A stretch of 64,000 nucleotides of DNA. Origin: Sphaerotilus montanus (GTDB lineage Bacteria; Pseudomonadota; Gammaproteobacteria; Burkholderiales; Burkholderiaceae_C). Numbering within the stretch: the first letter of the stretch is position 1; each line of letters starts with the position of its first letter. Location of the stretch: assembly GCF_013410775.1 (NCBI RefSeq), contig NZ_JACCFH010000001.1:3100001-3164000 (forward strand), read 5' to 3'. This document shows positions 45,073 to 58,447 of the stretch, piece by piece. The notes under the pieces are model-generated. The model was given only the letters and a program-made list of their open reading frames with translations, did no database searches and was not told the DNA's origin. Position numbers and translations under genes: made by a program.

Positions 45073-45723
45073 TCAGCCTGCAGCAGCGGCGAGGCCGTTG
45101 TCGAAATGGGCGCGCATGAGCCGCGTGGCCAGCGCGCCGTCGCGCCGCTCCAGCGCGTCCATCAGGGCGCGGTGTTCGTTGAGGGATTCTTCGGGCCGCC
45201 CTTGCTTGAACAGCGAGTGGTGGCGGTTGAGCTTCATCACCTTGCGCAGGTCGGCCACGATCTGCTGGCGCCAGCGGTTGCCGGCGATCGACAGCAACTG
45301 GATGTGGAAGGCCTCGTTGGTGGCGAAGAAGAACTCGCGCTGGTGCACCTCCAGCTCCAGCCGGTTGTGCAGGCTGCGCAACTGGGCCAGCTCTTCGGGC
45401 GAGGCGTTGCGGGCGACGTCACCGGCCGCGTCGCTCTCCAGCAGGGCGAGCAGGTGGTAGACCTGGCGCACATCGTCGGTGGACACCTCGGTGACGTAGG
45501 CGCCGCGGCGCACCTTCATCGTCACCAGCCCCTCGACCGCCAGCACCTTCAGCGCCTCGCGCAGCGGCGTGCGGCTGATGCCGAGTTCGGCGGTGAGCTT
45601 CTGCTCGTCGATCCAGCTGCCGGGCTCCAGCTCGCGGTTGAAGATCTGTTCGCGCAGGCGCTCGGCCACGTCCTGGTAAAGGGCGCGTGGGGCCAGAGCC
45701 GTGTCGAGGGCGGGAGTGTTCAC
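45073..45723 (-). CDS. GntR family regulator, FadR/FCD subfamily
   Basis: 216 residues. The winged HTH is RALYQDVAERLREQIFNREL and LTAELGISRTPLREALKVLA with VRRGAYVTEVS. The FCD domain follows: VRQVYHLLALLESDAAGDVA and NEAFHIQLLSIAGNRWRQQI, with metal-ligand His/Asp positions. It is divergent from the methylmalonyl-CoA mutase operon across 94 bp, so a role as local repressor responding to a propionate or short-chain acyl intermediate is likely, by position only. Confidence 0.9.
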   Translation of the reverse strand: MNTPALDTALAPRALYQDVAERLREQIFNRELEPGSWIDEQKLTAELGISRTPLREALKVLAVEGLVTMKVRRGAYVTEVSTDDVRQVYHLLALLESDAAGDVARNASPEELAQLRSLHNRLELEVHQREFFFATNEAFHIQLLSIAGNRWRQQIVADLRKVMKLNRHHSLFKQGRPEESLNEHRALMDALERRDGALATRLMRAHFDNGLAAAAG

Positions 45724-45817
45724 GGGCGGTGTGTCAGAAGAGTGTCAGGGCAACGTCAACATTGAATTCATAATTATGCATCATGTATCATGAGCGAACC
45801 AGCGCCAGGAACACAAC
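45724..45817. promoter_or_regulatory. Divergent gntR / mcm control region
   Basis: The only AT-rich stretch nearby holds the perfect 10-bp palindrome CATAATTATG at 45769-45778. It is followed by GCATCATG and TATCATG, a tandem repeat of TCATG half-sites between about 45779 and 45791. This is a good candidate operator for the divergent FCD-type regulator. Promoter hexamers were not assigned with confidence. Confidence 0.5.
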
Positions 45818-47989
<2,172 letters not shown>

Positions 47990-48016
47990 GGTACCCCCTC
48001 AGACACCTCGGTGACC

Positions 48017-48496
48017 ATGAACACTCCTGCTGCTGCACGACCACGACTGCAACTCACTCCCGCCAGCGAAGGCGATTTCGAAGCCTTGCTGGCGTTGCGG
48101 ATGGCGGCGATGCGGGAGAGTCTGACCCGGCTGGGGCATTTCGATCCACAACGGGCGCGCGAGCGCCTGAGCCGCGGCTACAACCCGGCGCACACCCGGC
48201 ACATCCTGCGTGACGGGGAACTGGTGGGCTTCGTGGTGGTGATTCCCCGGCCGCATGACCTGCTGCTGGACCACCTCTACATCCACCCCAGTGCGCAGGG
48301 CGAGGGCATCGGTGCCTGGGTGATGCGCCAGGTGCTGGCCGAGGCCGATGTGCAGGCCATGCCGATGTCGGTCACGGCACTGAAACACACCGACGCGACC
48401 CGTTTCTACCAGCGCCACGGCTTCATCCTGGAAGCCGAAGGCGAATGGGATCTCTACTTCCGCCGCCCGGCCCACCCGCCGAGCGACTCCGACTGA
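48017..48496 (+). CDS. GNAT family N-acetyltransferase
   Basis: 159 residues from the ATG at 48017; the GTG at 48011 is an alternative. GNAT motifs: [40 protein letters not shown] (acetyl-CoA loop) and [20 protein letters not shown]. It is inserted between the mutase and its chaperone gene. Whether it acts on a pathway enzyme (for example by lysine acylation) or is a passenger is unknown. Confidence 0.87.
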   Translation: MNTPAAARPRLQLTPASEGDFEALLALRMAAMRESLTRLGHFDPQRARERLSRGYNPAHTRHILRDGELVGFVVVIPRPHDLLLDHLYIHPSAQGEGIGAWVMRQVLAEADVQAMPMSVTALKHTDATRFYQRHGFILEAEGEWDLYFRRPAHPPSDSD

Positions 48497-48527
48497 CGAC
48501 GCAGGCCCTGACCGGCCACTAGTGGCG

Positions 48528-49577
48528 ATGACTGAAGACTTTTCCCACCTGCCGGCTGCCGAGCAGGCACTGGCCGCGGGCATCGTCGGCGACCAGCCCA
48601 CCGTGCAGCGGCGCGCGATGGCCAAGGCCATCACGCTGCTCGAATCGACCCGGCCGGACCACCGCCTGCGCGCCGACGCGCTGCTGAACGCGCTGCTGCC
48701 GCACACGGGCCACGCCTTCCGTCTGGGCATCTCGGGTGTGCCGGGCGTGGGCAAGTCGACCTTCATCGAGGCGCTGGGCCTGTACCTGATCGGCCAAGGC
48801 CACCGGGTCGCGGTGCTGGCGGTCGATCCGTCGTCGAGTGTCTCCGGCGGCTCGATCCTGGGCGACAAGACCCGGATGGAACACCTGTCGGTGCACCCGA
48901 ATGCCTACATCCGCCCGAGCCCCTCGTCCGGCACGCTGGGCGGCGTGGCCGAGAAGACCCGCGAAGCCATGCTGATCGCCGAGGCTGCCGGCTACGACGT
49001 CGTCGTCATCGAGACGGTCGGCGTCGGCCAGAGCGAGACGGCGGTGTCCGGCATGACCGACATGTTCTGCCTGCTGCAGTTGCCCAACGCCGGCGATGAC
49101 CTGCAGGCGATCAAGAAGGGCGTGATGGAGCTGGCCGATCTGGTCGTCATCAACAAGGCCGACATCGACCCGAACGCCGCCACCCGCGCCCGCGCCCAGA
49201 TCACCAGCGCGCTGCGCCTGCTCGGCATGCACCAGCACCACGGCGGCGGCCATGGCGATGCACACGGTCATGGCGGTGACCTGCTGTGGCAGCCGCAGGT
49301 GCTCCAGCTCAGCGCGCTCAAGGGTGCCGGGCTGCCCGAGTTCTGGGCGGCCGTCACCCGCTTCCGCGAACTGCAGGCCGCCAGCGGCCGGCTCGACCAG
49401 CGCCGCCAGCAGCAGAGCCTGGCGTGGATGTGGGAGCGCATCGAGGCGGGCCTGCGTGCGCGCTTCCGTGCCCATCCCGAGGTGCGCGGCCAATTGGCCG
49501 ACACCACCGAACAGGTGCGCGCGGGCCGGCTGGCCGCGTCCGTCGCGGCGCGCCGCCTGCTCGACCTGCTGAACTGA
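48528..49577 (+). CDS. meaB: MeaB/ArgK-type GTPase chaperone of methylmalonyl-CoA mutase
   Basis: 349 residues from the ATG at 48528 (a GTG at 48522 is also open). G3E-family P-loop GTPase: Walker [52 protein letters not shown] (Walker B/switch) and VVINKADID (NKxD). It gates cofactor loading and protects the mutase from inactivation. An unusual His/Gly-rich insertion occupies residues 234-250 ([16 protein letters not shown]). Confidence 0.94.
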   Translation: MTEDFSHLPAAEQALAAGIVGDQPTVQRRAMAKAITLLESTRPDHRLRADALLNALLPHTGHAFRLGISGVPGVGKSTFIEALGLYLIGQGHRVAVLAVDPSSSVSGGSILGDKTRMEHLSVHPNAYIRPSPSSGTLGGVAEKTREAMLIAEAAGYDVVVIETVGVGQSETAVSGMTDMFCLLQLPNAGDDLQAIKKGVMELADLVVINKADIDPNAATRARAQITSALRLLGMHQHHGGGHGDAHGHGGDLLWQPQVLQLSALKGAGLPEFWAAVTRFRELQAASGRLDQRRQQQSLAWMWERIEAGLRARFRAHPEVRGQLADTTEQVRAGRLAASVAARRLLDLLN

Positions 49578-49629
49578 TTTCCAGCCAATTTCCAACCGAT
49601 TTCCGACCTGATCACCGAGGAGATGCTCC

Positions 49630-51162
<1,533 letters not shown>

Positions 51163-51182
51163 GTCGGCAAGGAGATACGCAC

Positions 51183-53249
51183 ATGTTCACCAAGATCCTG
51201 ATCGCCAACCGCGGCGAAATCGCCTGCCGCGTCATCCAGACCGCCCGCAAGACGGTCGCCGTCTACTCCGAGGCCGACAAGGAAGCGCGCCACGTCGAGC
51301 TGGCCGACGAGGCCGTGCTGCTCGGCCCGGCGCCGTCGCGCGAGTCCTACCTCGTCGCGGACAAGATCATCGCCGCGTGCAAGGCCACGGGCGCGCAGGC
51401 GGTTCACCCCGGCTACGGCTTCCTGTCCGAGAACGCCGCGTTCGCGCAGCGGCTCGAAGAGGAGGGCATCGCCTTCATCGGCCCGAAGCACTATTCCATC
51501 GCGGCCATGGGCGACAAGATCGCCTCGAAGAAGCTCGCGCTGGAAGCCAAGGTCAACACCATCCCCGGCTACAACAACGCCATCGACACGCCCGAGCAGG
51601 CGGTCGAGATCGCCAAGGGCATCGGCTACCCGGTGATGATCAAGGCCTCGGCGGGCGGCGGCGGCAAGGGCCTGCGCGTCGCGTTCAACGACAAGGAAGC
51701 GTTCGAAGGTTTCTCGTCGTGCCGCAACGAAGCGCGCAACAGCTTCGGCGACGACCGCGTCTTCATCGAGAAATACGTGCTGGAGCCGCGCCACATCGAG
51801 ATCCAGGTGCTCGGCGACAGCCACGGCAACGTGCTGTACCTGAACGAGCGCGAGTGCTCGATCCAGCGCCGCCACCAGAAGGTCATCGAGGAAGCGCCGT
51901 CGCCCTTCATCAGCGACGCGACCCGCAAGGCCATGGGCGAGCAGGCCGTGGCGCTGGCCAAGGCGGTCAAGTACCAGTCCGCCGGCACGGTCGAGTTCGT
52001 GGTCGGCAAGGACCAGGACTTCTACTTCCTGGAGATGAACACCCGCCTGCAGGTGGAGCACCCGGTCACCGAGTGCATCACCGGGCTGGACCTGGTCGAG
52101 CAGATGATCCGCGTCGCCGCTGGCGAGGCGCTGACCTTCCAGCAGGAAGACGTCAAGCGCGAAGGCTGGGCGATCGAGTGCCGCATCAACGCGGAAGACC
52201 CGTTCCGCAACTTCCTGCCCTCGACCGGCCGCCTGGTGCGTTACGCGCCGCCGGCTGCCGATCTTGTGCAAGGCACCGAGACGCTGCAAGGCCCCGCCTA
52301 CGAGAAGGGCCGTTTCGGCGGCGTGCGCGTGGACACCGGCGTCTACGAGGGCGGCGAGATCCCGATGTTCTACGACTCGATGATCGCCAAGCTCATCGTG
52401 CACGGCCGTGACCGCACGGAAGCGATCGCCAAGATGCGCGAGGCCCTCAACGGCTTCGTGATCCGCGGCATCAGCTCGAACATCCCCTTCCAGGCCGCGC
52501 TGCTGGCGCACCCGAAGTTCGTCACCGGCGAGTTCAACACCGGCTTCATCGCCGAGCACTACAGCCACGGCTTCAAGGCCGAGGACGTGCCGCACGACGA
52601 CCCGCTGTTCCTGGTGGCACTCGCCGCCTTCGTGCGCCGCAAGGCCCGCGAGCGTGCCGCCGGCATCAGCGGCCAGCTGCCCGGCCACGGCGTCAACAAG
52701 GACGCGCCGGATCTGGTCGTCGCGGTGCTCGGCGCCCAGGGTGACCACGTCTACCACCCGGTCAAGGTCAGTGGCTACGACAGCGCGCTCGGCACCGCCA
52801 ACGTGCTGCTGGGCGACAAGATCTACGCGATCCGCAGCCACACCAAGCTCGGTGACCTGCTGATGACCGGCGTGTGCAACGGCCTGCCGTTCACCGCGCA
52901 GGTCGAGCGCAGCGCCAACAAGAACCCGCTCGCCATCCGCGTCGCCCACAACGGCACGCAGATCGACGCGCTGGTGCTGAACCCGCGTGCCGCCGAGCTG
53001 ATGAAGCTGATGCCCTACAAGGCACCGCCCGACACCAGCAAGTCGCTGCTGTCGCCGATGCCGGGCCTGCTGGCCGACGTGTCGGTGGCGGTCGGGCAGA
53101 AGGTGCAGGCCGGTGAGAAGCTCGCGGTCATCGAGGCGATGAAGATGGAGAACATCCTCGTCGCCGTGCAGGATTGCGTCGTCGCCGAGATCCTCGCGAA
53201 GAAGGGCGAGAGCCTGAGCGTGGACCAGCCGATCCTGCGGTTCGAGTGA
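51183..53249 (+). CDS. pccA: Propionyl-CoA carboxylase alpha subunit (biotin carboxylase + biotin carrier)
   Basis: 688 residues from the ATG at 51183; the frame is open upstream into pccB. Biotin carboxylase: [19 protein letters not shown], the ATP-grasp loop [16 protein letters not shown], and [21 protein letters not shown] middle PCC-type BT region follows, and the C-terminal carrier has the biotinylation motif [11 protein letters not shown]. Compared with the family, the N-terminal stretch [13 protein letters not shown] lacks about four residues (usually KxGI before KTVAV), a small in-frame deletion. Confidence 0.95.
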   Translation: MFTKILIANRGEIACRVIQTARKTVAVYSEADKEARHVELADEAVLLGPAPSRESYLVADKIIAACKATGAQAVHPGYGFLSENAAFAQRLEEEGIAFIGPKHYSIAAMGDKIASKKLALEAKVNTIPGYNNAIDTPEQAVEIAKGIGYPVMIKASAGGGGKGLRVAFNDKEAFEGFSSCRNEARNSFGDDRVFIEKYVLEPRHIEIQVLGDSHGNVLYLNERECSIQRRHQKVIEEAPSPFISDATRKAMGEQAVALAKAVKYQSAGTVEFVVGKDQDFYFLEMNTRLQVEHPVTECITGLDLVEQMIRVAAGEALTFQQEDVKREGWAIECRINAEDPFRNFLPSTGRLVRYAPPAADLVQGTETLQGPAYEKGRFGGVRVDTGVYEGGEIPMFYDSMIAKLIVHGRDRTEAIAKMREALNGFVIRGISSNIPFQAALLAHPKFVTGEFNTGFIAEHYSHGFKAEDVPHDDPLFLVALAAFVRRKARERAAGISGQLPGHGVNKDAPDLVVAVLGAQGDHVYHPVKVSGYDSALGTANVLLGDKIYAIRSHTKLGDLLMTGVCNGLPFTAQVERSANKNPLAIRVAHNGTQIDALVLNPRAAELMKLMPYKAPPDTSKSLLSPMPGLLADVSVAVGQKVQAGEKLAVIEAMKMENILVAVQDCVVAEILAKKGESLSVDQPILRFE

Positions 53250-53265
53250 CAGCACGGGGAACACC

Positions 53266-53733
<468 letters not shown>

Positions 53734-53824
53734 GCGTCTGCCGCACCCTGCGATGTGCGGCAACACCCGGCTGGCGACTGTCCGAGACAGGACAGCGTCA
53801 GCCGCTCCGGGTGAAATGAAAAGC

Positions 53825-53830
53825 TATACT
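53825..53830 (+). promoter_or_regulatory. Candidate -10 box of prpE
   Basis: TATACT lies 39 bp before the prpE start in an otherwise GC-rich gap; no convincing -35 hexamer was seen 16-18 bp upstream. Confidence 0.3.
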
Positions 53831-53868
53831 CGCCGCGCTCGGTCGGCGGGGTCAGAGGAGACCGTTCC

Positions 53869-55569
53869 ATGAGCACCAACTACGCCGAATTCCACCGCCG
53901 CTCCATTGAAGACCGCGAGGGCTTCTGGGGCGAGCAGGCGCAACTGATCGACTGGCACAAGCCCTTCGACCAGGTCTGCGACTACACCAACCCCCCGTTC
54001 GCCAAGTGGTTCGCCGGCGGCGAGACCAACCTCTGCCACAACGCCGTCGACCGCCACCTCGCGGCCCGCGCCGACCAGAACGCGCTGATCTTCGTCTCGA
54101 CCGAGACGAACACCGAGAAGGCCTACAGCTACCGCGAACTGCACGCCGAAGTGCAGCGCATGGCCGCGATCTACCAGTCGCTCGGCGTCAAGAAGGGCGA
54201 CCGCGTGCTGATCTACATGCCGATGATTGCCGAGGCCGCGTTCGCGATGCTGGCCTGCGTGCGCATCGGCGCGATCCACTCGGTGGTGTTCGGCGGCTTC
54301 GCCAGCCACTCGCTGGCCAGCCGCATCGACGACGCCCAGCCCACCGTCATCGTCAGCGCCGACGCCGGGATGCGTGGTGGCAAGTCGGTGCCCTACAAGC
54401 ACCTGCTCGACGAGGCGATCAACCTCTCGGCCCACAAGCCGGCCAAGGTGCTGATGGTCAACCGCGGTCTGGCCGACTACGCCAAGGTCGATGGCCGTGA
54501 CGTCGACTACGCCGAACAGCGCGCCCTGCAGATGGACACCGTCGTGCCGTGCGTCTGGGTCGAGTCCACCCATCCGTCCTACATCCTCTACACCTCGGGC
54601 ACGACCGGCAAGCCCAAGGGCGTGCAGCGTGACACCGCTGGCTACACGGTGGCGCTGGCCGCGTCGATGAAGCACATCTACATGGGCAACCCCGGCGAGA
54701 CGTACTTCAGCACGTCTGACATCGGCTGGGTCGTCGGCCACAGCTACATCATCTACGGCCCGCTGATCAACGGCATGGCCACGATCATGTACGAGGGCCT
54801 GCCGACCCGCCCGGACGCCGGCATCTGGTGGAGCCTGGTCGAGAAGTACAAGGTCACCGTGATGTTCTCGGCCCCGACCGCCGCGCGCGTGCTGAAGAAG
54901 CAGGATCCGGCCTACCTGACCAAGTACGACCTGAGCAGTCTGAAGGCGCTGTTCCTGGCTGGCGAGCCGCTCGACGAGCCGACGGCGACCTGGATCGGCG
55001 GCGCGCTGAACAAGCCCATCATCGACAACTACTGGCAGACCGAGACCGGCTGGCCGATCATGGCGATCTGCAACGGCGTCGAGCCGGCACCGACCAAGTT
55101 CGGCTCGCCGGGCAAGGCGGTCTACGGCTACGACGTCCAGCTGATCGACGAGACCACCGGCGAGGAGATCACCGAGCCGAACAAGAAGGGCGTGATCGCC
55201 GTCAACGGCCCGCTGCCCCCCGGCTGCCTGCAGACCGTCTGGGGCGACGACAAGCGCTACGTCAGCACCTACTGGACCAGCATCCACAACAAGGTGATGT
55301 ACTCCACCTTCGACTGGGGCGTGAAGGACGCCGACGGCTACTTCTTCATCCTGGGCCGTACCGATGACGTGATCAACGTCGCCGGCCACCGCCTGGGCAC
55401 CCGCGAGATCGAGGAAAGCATCTCCAGCCACGCCAACGTCGCCGAAGTGGCCGTGGTGGGCGTGGCCGACCAGCTCAAGGGCCAGGTCGCGGTGGCGTTT
55501 GCCGTGCTGAAGGACCCGAGCAAGATCACGAATGTGGCCGATGCCAAGGCGCTGGAAGCCGAGACATGA
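53869..55569 (+). CDS. prpE: Propionyl-CoA synthetase, N-terminal 566 residues (frameshifted gene)
   Basis: Acyl-CoA synthetase of the ANL superfamily. N-terminal ACAS motif MSTNYAEFHRRSIEDREGFW; AMP-binding loop YILYTSGTTGKPKGVQRDTA; IDNYWQTETGWPIMAICNGV; FILGRTDDVINVAGHRLGTR EIEES (hinge). The frame stops at GAGACATGA just where PrpE normally continues into MKVVDNQLGAVARP. A one-base deletion (for example loss of one base from GAG-ATC-ATG) explains the break. The product alone lacks the catalytic lysine. The two parts together equal the normal 630-residue length. Confidence 0.9.
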   Translation: MSTNYAEFHRRSIEDREGFWGEQAQLIDWHKPFDQVCDYTNPPFAKWFAGGETNLCHNAVDRHLAARADQNALIFVSTETNTEKAYSYRELHAEVQRMAAIYQSLGVKKGDRVLIYMPMIAEAAFAMLACVRIGAIHSVVFGGFASHSLASRIDDAQPTVIVSADAGMRGGKSVPYKHLLDEAINLSAHKPAKVLMVNRGLADYAKVDGRDVDYAEQRALQMDTVVPCVWVESTHPSYILYTSGTTGKPKGVQRDTAGYTVALAASMKHIYMGNPGETYFSTSDIGWVVGHSYIIYGPLINGMATIMYEGLPTRPDAGIWWSLVEKYKVTVMFSAPTAARVLKKQDPAYLTKYDLSSLKALFLAGEPLDEPTATWIGGALNKPIIDNYWQTETGWPIMAICNGVEPAPTKFGSPGKAVYGYDVQLIDETTGEEITEPNKKGVIAVNGPLPPGCLQTVWGDDKRYVSTYWTSIHNKVMYSTFDWGVKDADGYFFILGRTDDVINVAGHRLGTREIEESISSHANVAEVAVVGVADQLKGQVAVAFAVLKDPSKITNVADAKALEAET

Positions 55570-55766
55570 AGGTCGTGGACAACCAGCTCGGCGCCGTGGC
55601 GCGTCCGGCCTCGGTGCGCTTCGTGACCACGCTGCCCAAGACCCGCTCGGGCAAGGTGCTGCGCCGCGCGATCCAGGCCGTCTGCGAAGGCCGCGATGCG
55701 GGTGACCTGACGACGATGGAAGACCCGGCCGCGCTGATGCAGATCAAGGACCTGGTCACGGGCTGA
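55566..55766 (+). pseudogene. prpE: Propionyl-CoA synthetase, C-terminal 66 residues (out of frame)
   Basis: Starts at an ATG in a 4-bp overlap with the stop of the upstream part: MKVVDNQLGAVARPASVRFV, then LPKTRSGKVLRRAIQAVCEG. TRSGK contains the lysine needed for acyl-adenylate formation and regulated by acetylation in the family. It could be made by translational coupling as a separate chain, or be dead sequence after the frameshift, or reflect a sequencing error. Confidence 0.85.
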
Positions 55767-55817
55767 CCTGCCGGATCTTCGGAATCTGCTGCCTCCGGAT
55801 GGTGATTCCGGACCGCC

Positions 55818-55846
55818 GCCCCGCTCATGCGAGCGGGGCTTTTTTT
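55818..55846 (+). terminator. Rho-independent terminator after prpE
   Basis: GCCCCGCTC-ATGC-GAGCGGGGC followed by seven T residues, about 50 bp after the end of the prpE coding sequence. Confidence 0.92.
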
Positions 55847-55954
55847 CGTCCACCCATCAGTTCCTCTTCAGAATATCAAGAGAAAAATGTCACGGCGAGT
55901 TACATAATGATTTGAAATTCTTTCGATTGCACCGCCTCCTGGAGCGAACTGGAC

Positions 55955-56467
55955 ATGCCCCGCATCCACATCATTGCCGGCCCGCCGGGCGCAGGAAAGA
56001 CCACGTTTGCCAAGGAATATCTGCCGCAGGAGGCGGCCTGCCGGAACTTCATCGACGCCGATCTGATCGCCCAGGGCCTGTCGCCCTTCGCGCCGGAGCG
56101 CATGGCCCAGCGGGCCAGCAAGCTGATGCAGATGACGATCCAGGACATGCTGCGGCTGCGCGAGACCTTCGGCTTCGAGACCTCGCTGCGCAGCCGGGAC
56201 TACGCCAGCCTGATCCCCGACTGGCGCGCCAAGGGGTATGTGGTGCAGATGGTGTTCCTGTCGCTGCCGTCGTGGGAGGTGGCGCAGCACCGGGTCAACG
56301 AGCGTGCGCGCCAGGGTGGCCTGCGCATGGCGAGCGATGTGGTGCAGCGCCGTTATGACACCGGCCTGCACAACTTCCACGCCGTCTACAAGGACCTCGT
56401 GGACCTCTGGGTGCATTTCGACAACGCGGGACCTGTCCCGAAACTGGTGGACTGGAGCGGCGCATGA
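55955..56467 (+). CDS. Zeta-toxin-like P-loop kinase
   Basis: 170 residues. Walker A IIAGPPGAGKTTFAKEYLP, then NFIDADLIAQGLSPFAPERM, RETFGFETSLRSRDYASLIP and VFLSLPSWEVAQHRVNERAR QGG. This layout matches the small zeta/UDP-N-acetylglucosamine-kinase-like ATPases. It is preceded by a strongly AT-rich 100 bp (55850-55954) unlike the surroundings. A 77-residue protein is translationally coupled downstream. Whether it is a toxin or a housekeeping kinase is not shown by sequence. Confidence 0.8.
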   Translation: MPRIHIIAGPPGAGKTTFAKEYLPQEAACRNFIDADLIAQGLSPFAPERMAQRASKLMQMTIQDMLRLRETFGFETSLRSRDYASLIPDWRAKGYVVQMVFLSLPSWEVAQHRVNERARQGGLRMASDVVQRRYDTGLHNFHAVYKDLVDLWVHFDNAGPVPKLVDWSGA

Positions 56468-56697
56468 AGAACGGTTCCCTGACCCAGCAGACCTACATTG
56501 CACCCGAGGTGCTGGGCGCCTACGCGGCGCTGAAGCGGTCCGCCGAGATCTCGCGGCAGATGGCCTTCCTCACCGGCACCGACGTGATCATCGTCAAGGA
56601 CGGCCGCATCCTGCGCGAGTCCGGGGCCGAGAGCTACGACCTGCGCGCCGAGCGGCCGACGAGCAACGTGCATCCGCTCCCCCGGCCAGTGCGCTGA
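56464..56697 (+). CDS. Small protein coupled to the zeta-like kinase; function unknown
   Basis: 77 residues starting in an ATGA overlap with the kinase stop. Reads MKNGSLTQQTYIAPEVLGAY AALKRSAEISRQMAFLTGTD VIIVKDGRILRESGA. It has no recognised domain; a helix (residues 11-35) precedes a beta-hairpin-like VIIVKDGRILRE. Its size and coupling fit an antitoxin or regulator of the kinase, but the order (kinase first) is the reverse of epsilon-zeta, and this is inference. Confidence 0.65.
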   Translation: MKNGSLTQQTYIAPEVLGAYAALKRSAEISRQMAFLTGTDVIIVKDGRILRESGAESYDLRAERPTSNVHPLPRPVR

Positions 56698-56701
56698 CGC
56701 T

Positions 56702-57616
56702 TCAACGCGGCAGCGCGTCGCGCAGGCACTGCACCTGGCGGGCGATCGAGGTCGGCAGCGGGATCTGACCGTCCAGCACCGCGTGGATGTGCGCTGCGGT
56801 GGTGTCGGCATCGATGGTGGCGGGCAATGCCGGCAGTTCCACCAGCACGCCTTCCTGTGGCGCCACCGACAGCGTGGTGTCCAGCACGCCCGCCCGGTAG
56901 ACATCCAGCCGCGGCTGCCGGCGGGCATCGGCCACCGGCTCGCCTTCGGTGCCGCGCATCAGCACCGCGTCGGCGCCGCTGTCGCGCAGGTACTGCGACA
57001 GGCTCACCGCGTACTCCGGGTGGGTGTGGTTGACCACCCGCAGCGCGCCGGGAAGGGCCGGCAGCAGCTTGGCGATGGTGTGCCCGCTGTTGCGCAGGCC
57101 GAGCACGCGGCGCAGCGCCAGCAACTGCGCCAGCGGCCGGTTCAGCGTTTCGAGCGACATGAACACCGGCTCGCCGCGCGCCCATTGCGCCGCGGCCTGG
57201 GCAGCGTCGGCGGCGGGCGGCAGGCCGAGCGCGGTGAAGATCGCCGCGCTGGTGACGCGACCGGGGTCGTCGATCGGGCCGTGGACCAGCACCGGCACCC
57301 CTTCGCGCGCCAGCAGCAGCGCCAGCAGCGGCGTGAAGTTCGGCAGCTTGCGCGCGCCGTTGTAGGACGGCAGCAGCACGGCGGGCGAGGGCGCCACCAG
57401 CGGCAGCGTGTGCACCATGGCGGCCTCGACAAAGGCCGCGAGTTCGTCCGCCGATTCGCCCTTGATGCGCATCGCCAGCGCGAAGCCGCCGAGTTCGAGG
57501 TCGCTGACACGGCCATCGAGGATGCGGGTCATCAGGTCGAGCGCCTGGGCGTGGTCCAGCGAGCGGGCACCGTCCTTGCCGCGGCCGATGGTCTTGAGAT
57601 AGGGGGCGATGGTCAT
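56702..57616 (-). CDS. ybiB: YbiB-like DNA-binding protein (TrpD2, anthranilate phosphoribosyltransferase fold)
   Basis: 304 residues from the ATG at 57616 (MTIAPYLKTIGRGKDGARSL). Glycosyltransferase family 3 fold: LDLMTRILDGRVSDLELGGF ALAMRIKGES, VPVLVHG and LLPALPGALRVVNHTHPEYA. YbiB members share the TrpD fold but bind nucleic acids rather than anthranilate; the phosphoribosyl GTGGD-like motif is replaced here by LPSYNGARKLPNFTPL. Probably expressed with the two upstream minus-strand genes. Confidence 0.85.
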   Translation of the reverse strand: MTIAPYLKTIGRGKDGARSLDHAQALDLMTRILDGRVSDLELGGFALAMRIKGESADELAAFVEAAMVHTLPLVAPSPAVLLPSYNGARKLPNFTPLLALLLAREGVPVLVHGPIDDPGRVTSAAIFTALGLPPAADAAQAAAQWARGEPVFMSLETLNRPLAQLLALRRVLGLRNSGHTIAKLLPALPGALRVVNHTHPEYAVSLSQYLRDSGADAVLMRGTEGEPVADARRQPRLDVYRAGVLDTTLSVAPQEGVLVELPALPATIDADTTAAHIHAVLDGQIPLPTSIARQVQCLRDALPR

Positions 57617-57638
57617 GGGGGGATTGTCGTCGTCGGCT

Positions 57639-58442
57639 TCAAGCGGTGCCCGTGTCGGCCTGTTGCTGCAGCAGTGCGCGCCGCACCGCGGCCATGGCGG
57701 GCTGCAGCGCGCGCCAGGCGGCGGCATCGAAGCCCGCGGGGCCGCGCGTGGTGATGTCGCGCCGCCGCAGTGCCTGCGCGTCGCGGCAGGCCAGCACCAC
57801 GCTGTTCGTGCCCCGCTCCCCGTCGCCGACCACCAGCACCGCGTCCGCGCCGAAGGTCTGCCGGATGCGCGCCACATGCACGGCGAACAGCGGCTGGCTG
57901 GCGCCGCTGGGCAGGTTCGCCACCAGCCAGCCGGTGTCGGTCAGGGCCTGCGCACAGTCGTCGTAGAACGCCTGCGAACACAGCGCGTCGGGCAGGCCTT
58001 CCCAGTCGAAGCCGTCCACCAGCAGCACGTCGAAACGCTGCGGCGGATCGCGCACCAGCACCGCGCCGTCCTGGCAGACCACCCGCAGGCGCGCGCTGTC
58101 CGGCGGAATGCCGAAGTCGCCGCGCAGCGCGATCACGTGCGGGTTGATCTCGGCGACCTGCAGCGTGCTGTCCGGCAGGTGCCGGTGGCAGAACTTCACC
58201 AGCGAGCCGCCACCCAGGCCGATCAGCGCGATGCTGGCGGGCCGCGGCTGCCACAGCAGGAAGCCCATCATGCGCTGCGTGTAGGCCAGGTCCAGCCCGT
58301 CGGGGTCGTCCATGCGCATGCGGCTCTGGATCTCGCTGAGCGAGAAGTGCAGGGCGCGGACGGTGCGCGCCTGGTCCTGGTAGACGTAGGGACGGACGTG
58401 GTCGTCCGCGGTTTCACCGGTGGGTTCGGGGGTGTCGGGCAT
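57639..58442 (-). CDS. Spermidine synthase-like methyltransferase-fold protein
   Basis: 267 residues from the ATG at 58442. Reads RTVRALHFSLSEIQSRMRMD, then ASIALIGLGGGSLVKFCHRH, LQVAEINPHVIAL and RFDVLLVDGFDWEGLPDALC, the spermine/spermidine synthase core (GxGGGSL, E after beta-2, DVLLVD). The polyamine-site residues of true SpeE are not evident, so it may be a SpeE-related protein with another role. It lies 5 bp after the DUF1275 gene and 22 bp before ybiB. Confidence 0.8.
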   Translation of the reverse strand: MPDTPEPTGETADDHVRPYVYQDQARTVRALHFSLSEIQSRMRMDDPDGLDLAYTQRMMGFLLWQPRPASIALIGLGGGSLVKFCHRHLPDSTLQVAEINPHVIALRGDFGIPPDSARLRVVCQDGAVLVRDPPQRFDVLLVDGFDWEGLPDALCSQAFYDDCAQALTDTGWLVANLPSGASQPLFAVHVARIRQTFGADAVLVVGDGERGTNSVVLACRDAQALRRRDITTRGPAGFDAAAWRALQPAMAAVRRALLQQQADTGTA

Positions 58443-58447
58443 GGGGT

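Noticed and set aside
45035..45076. CTGAGACA/TGTCTCAG inverted repeat as the gntR terminator
   Set aside because: There is no T tract, the loop is long and one arm overlaps the gntR stop codon; recorded only as an inverted repeat in the sucC leader.
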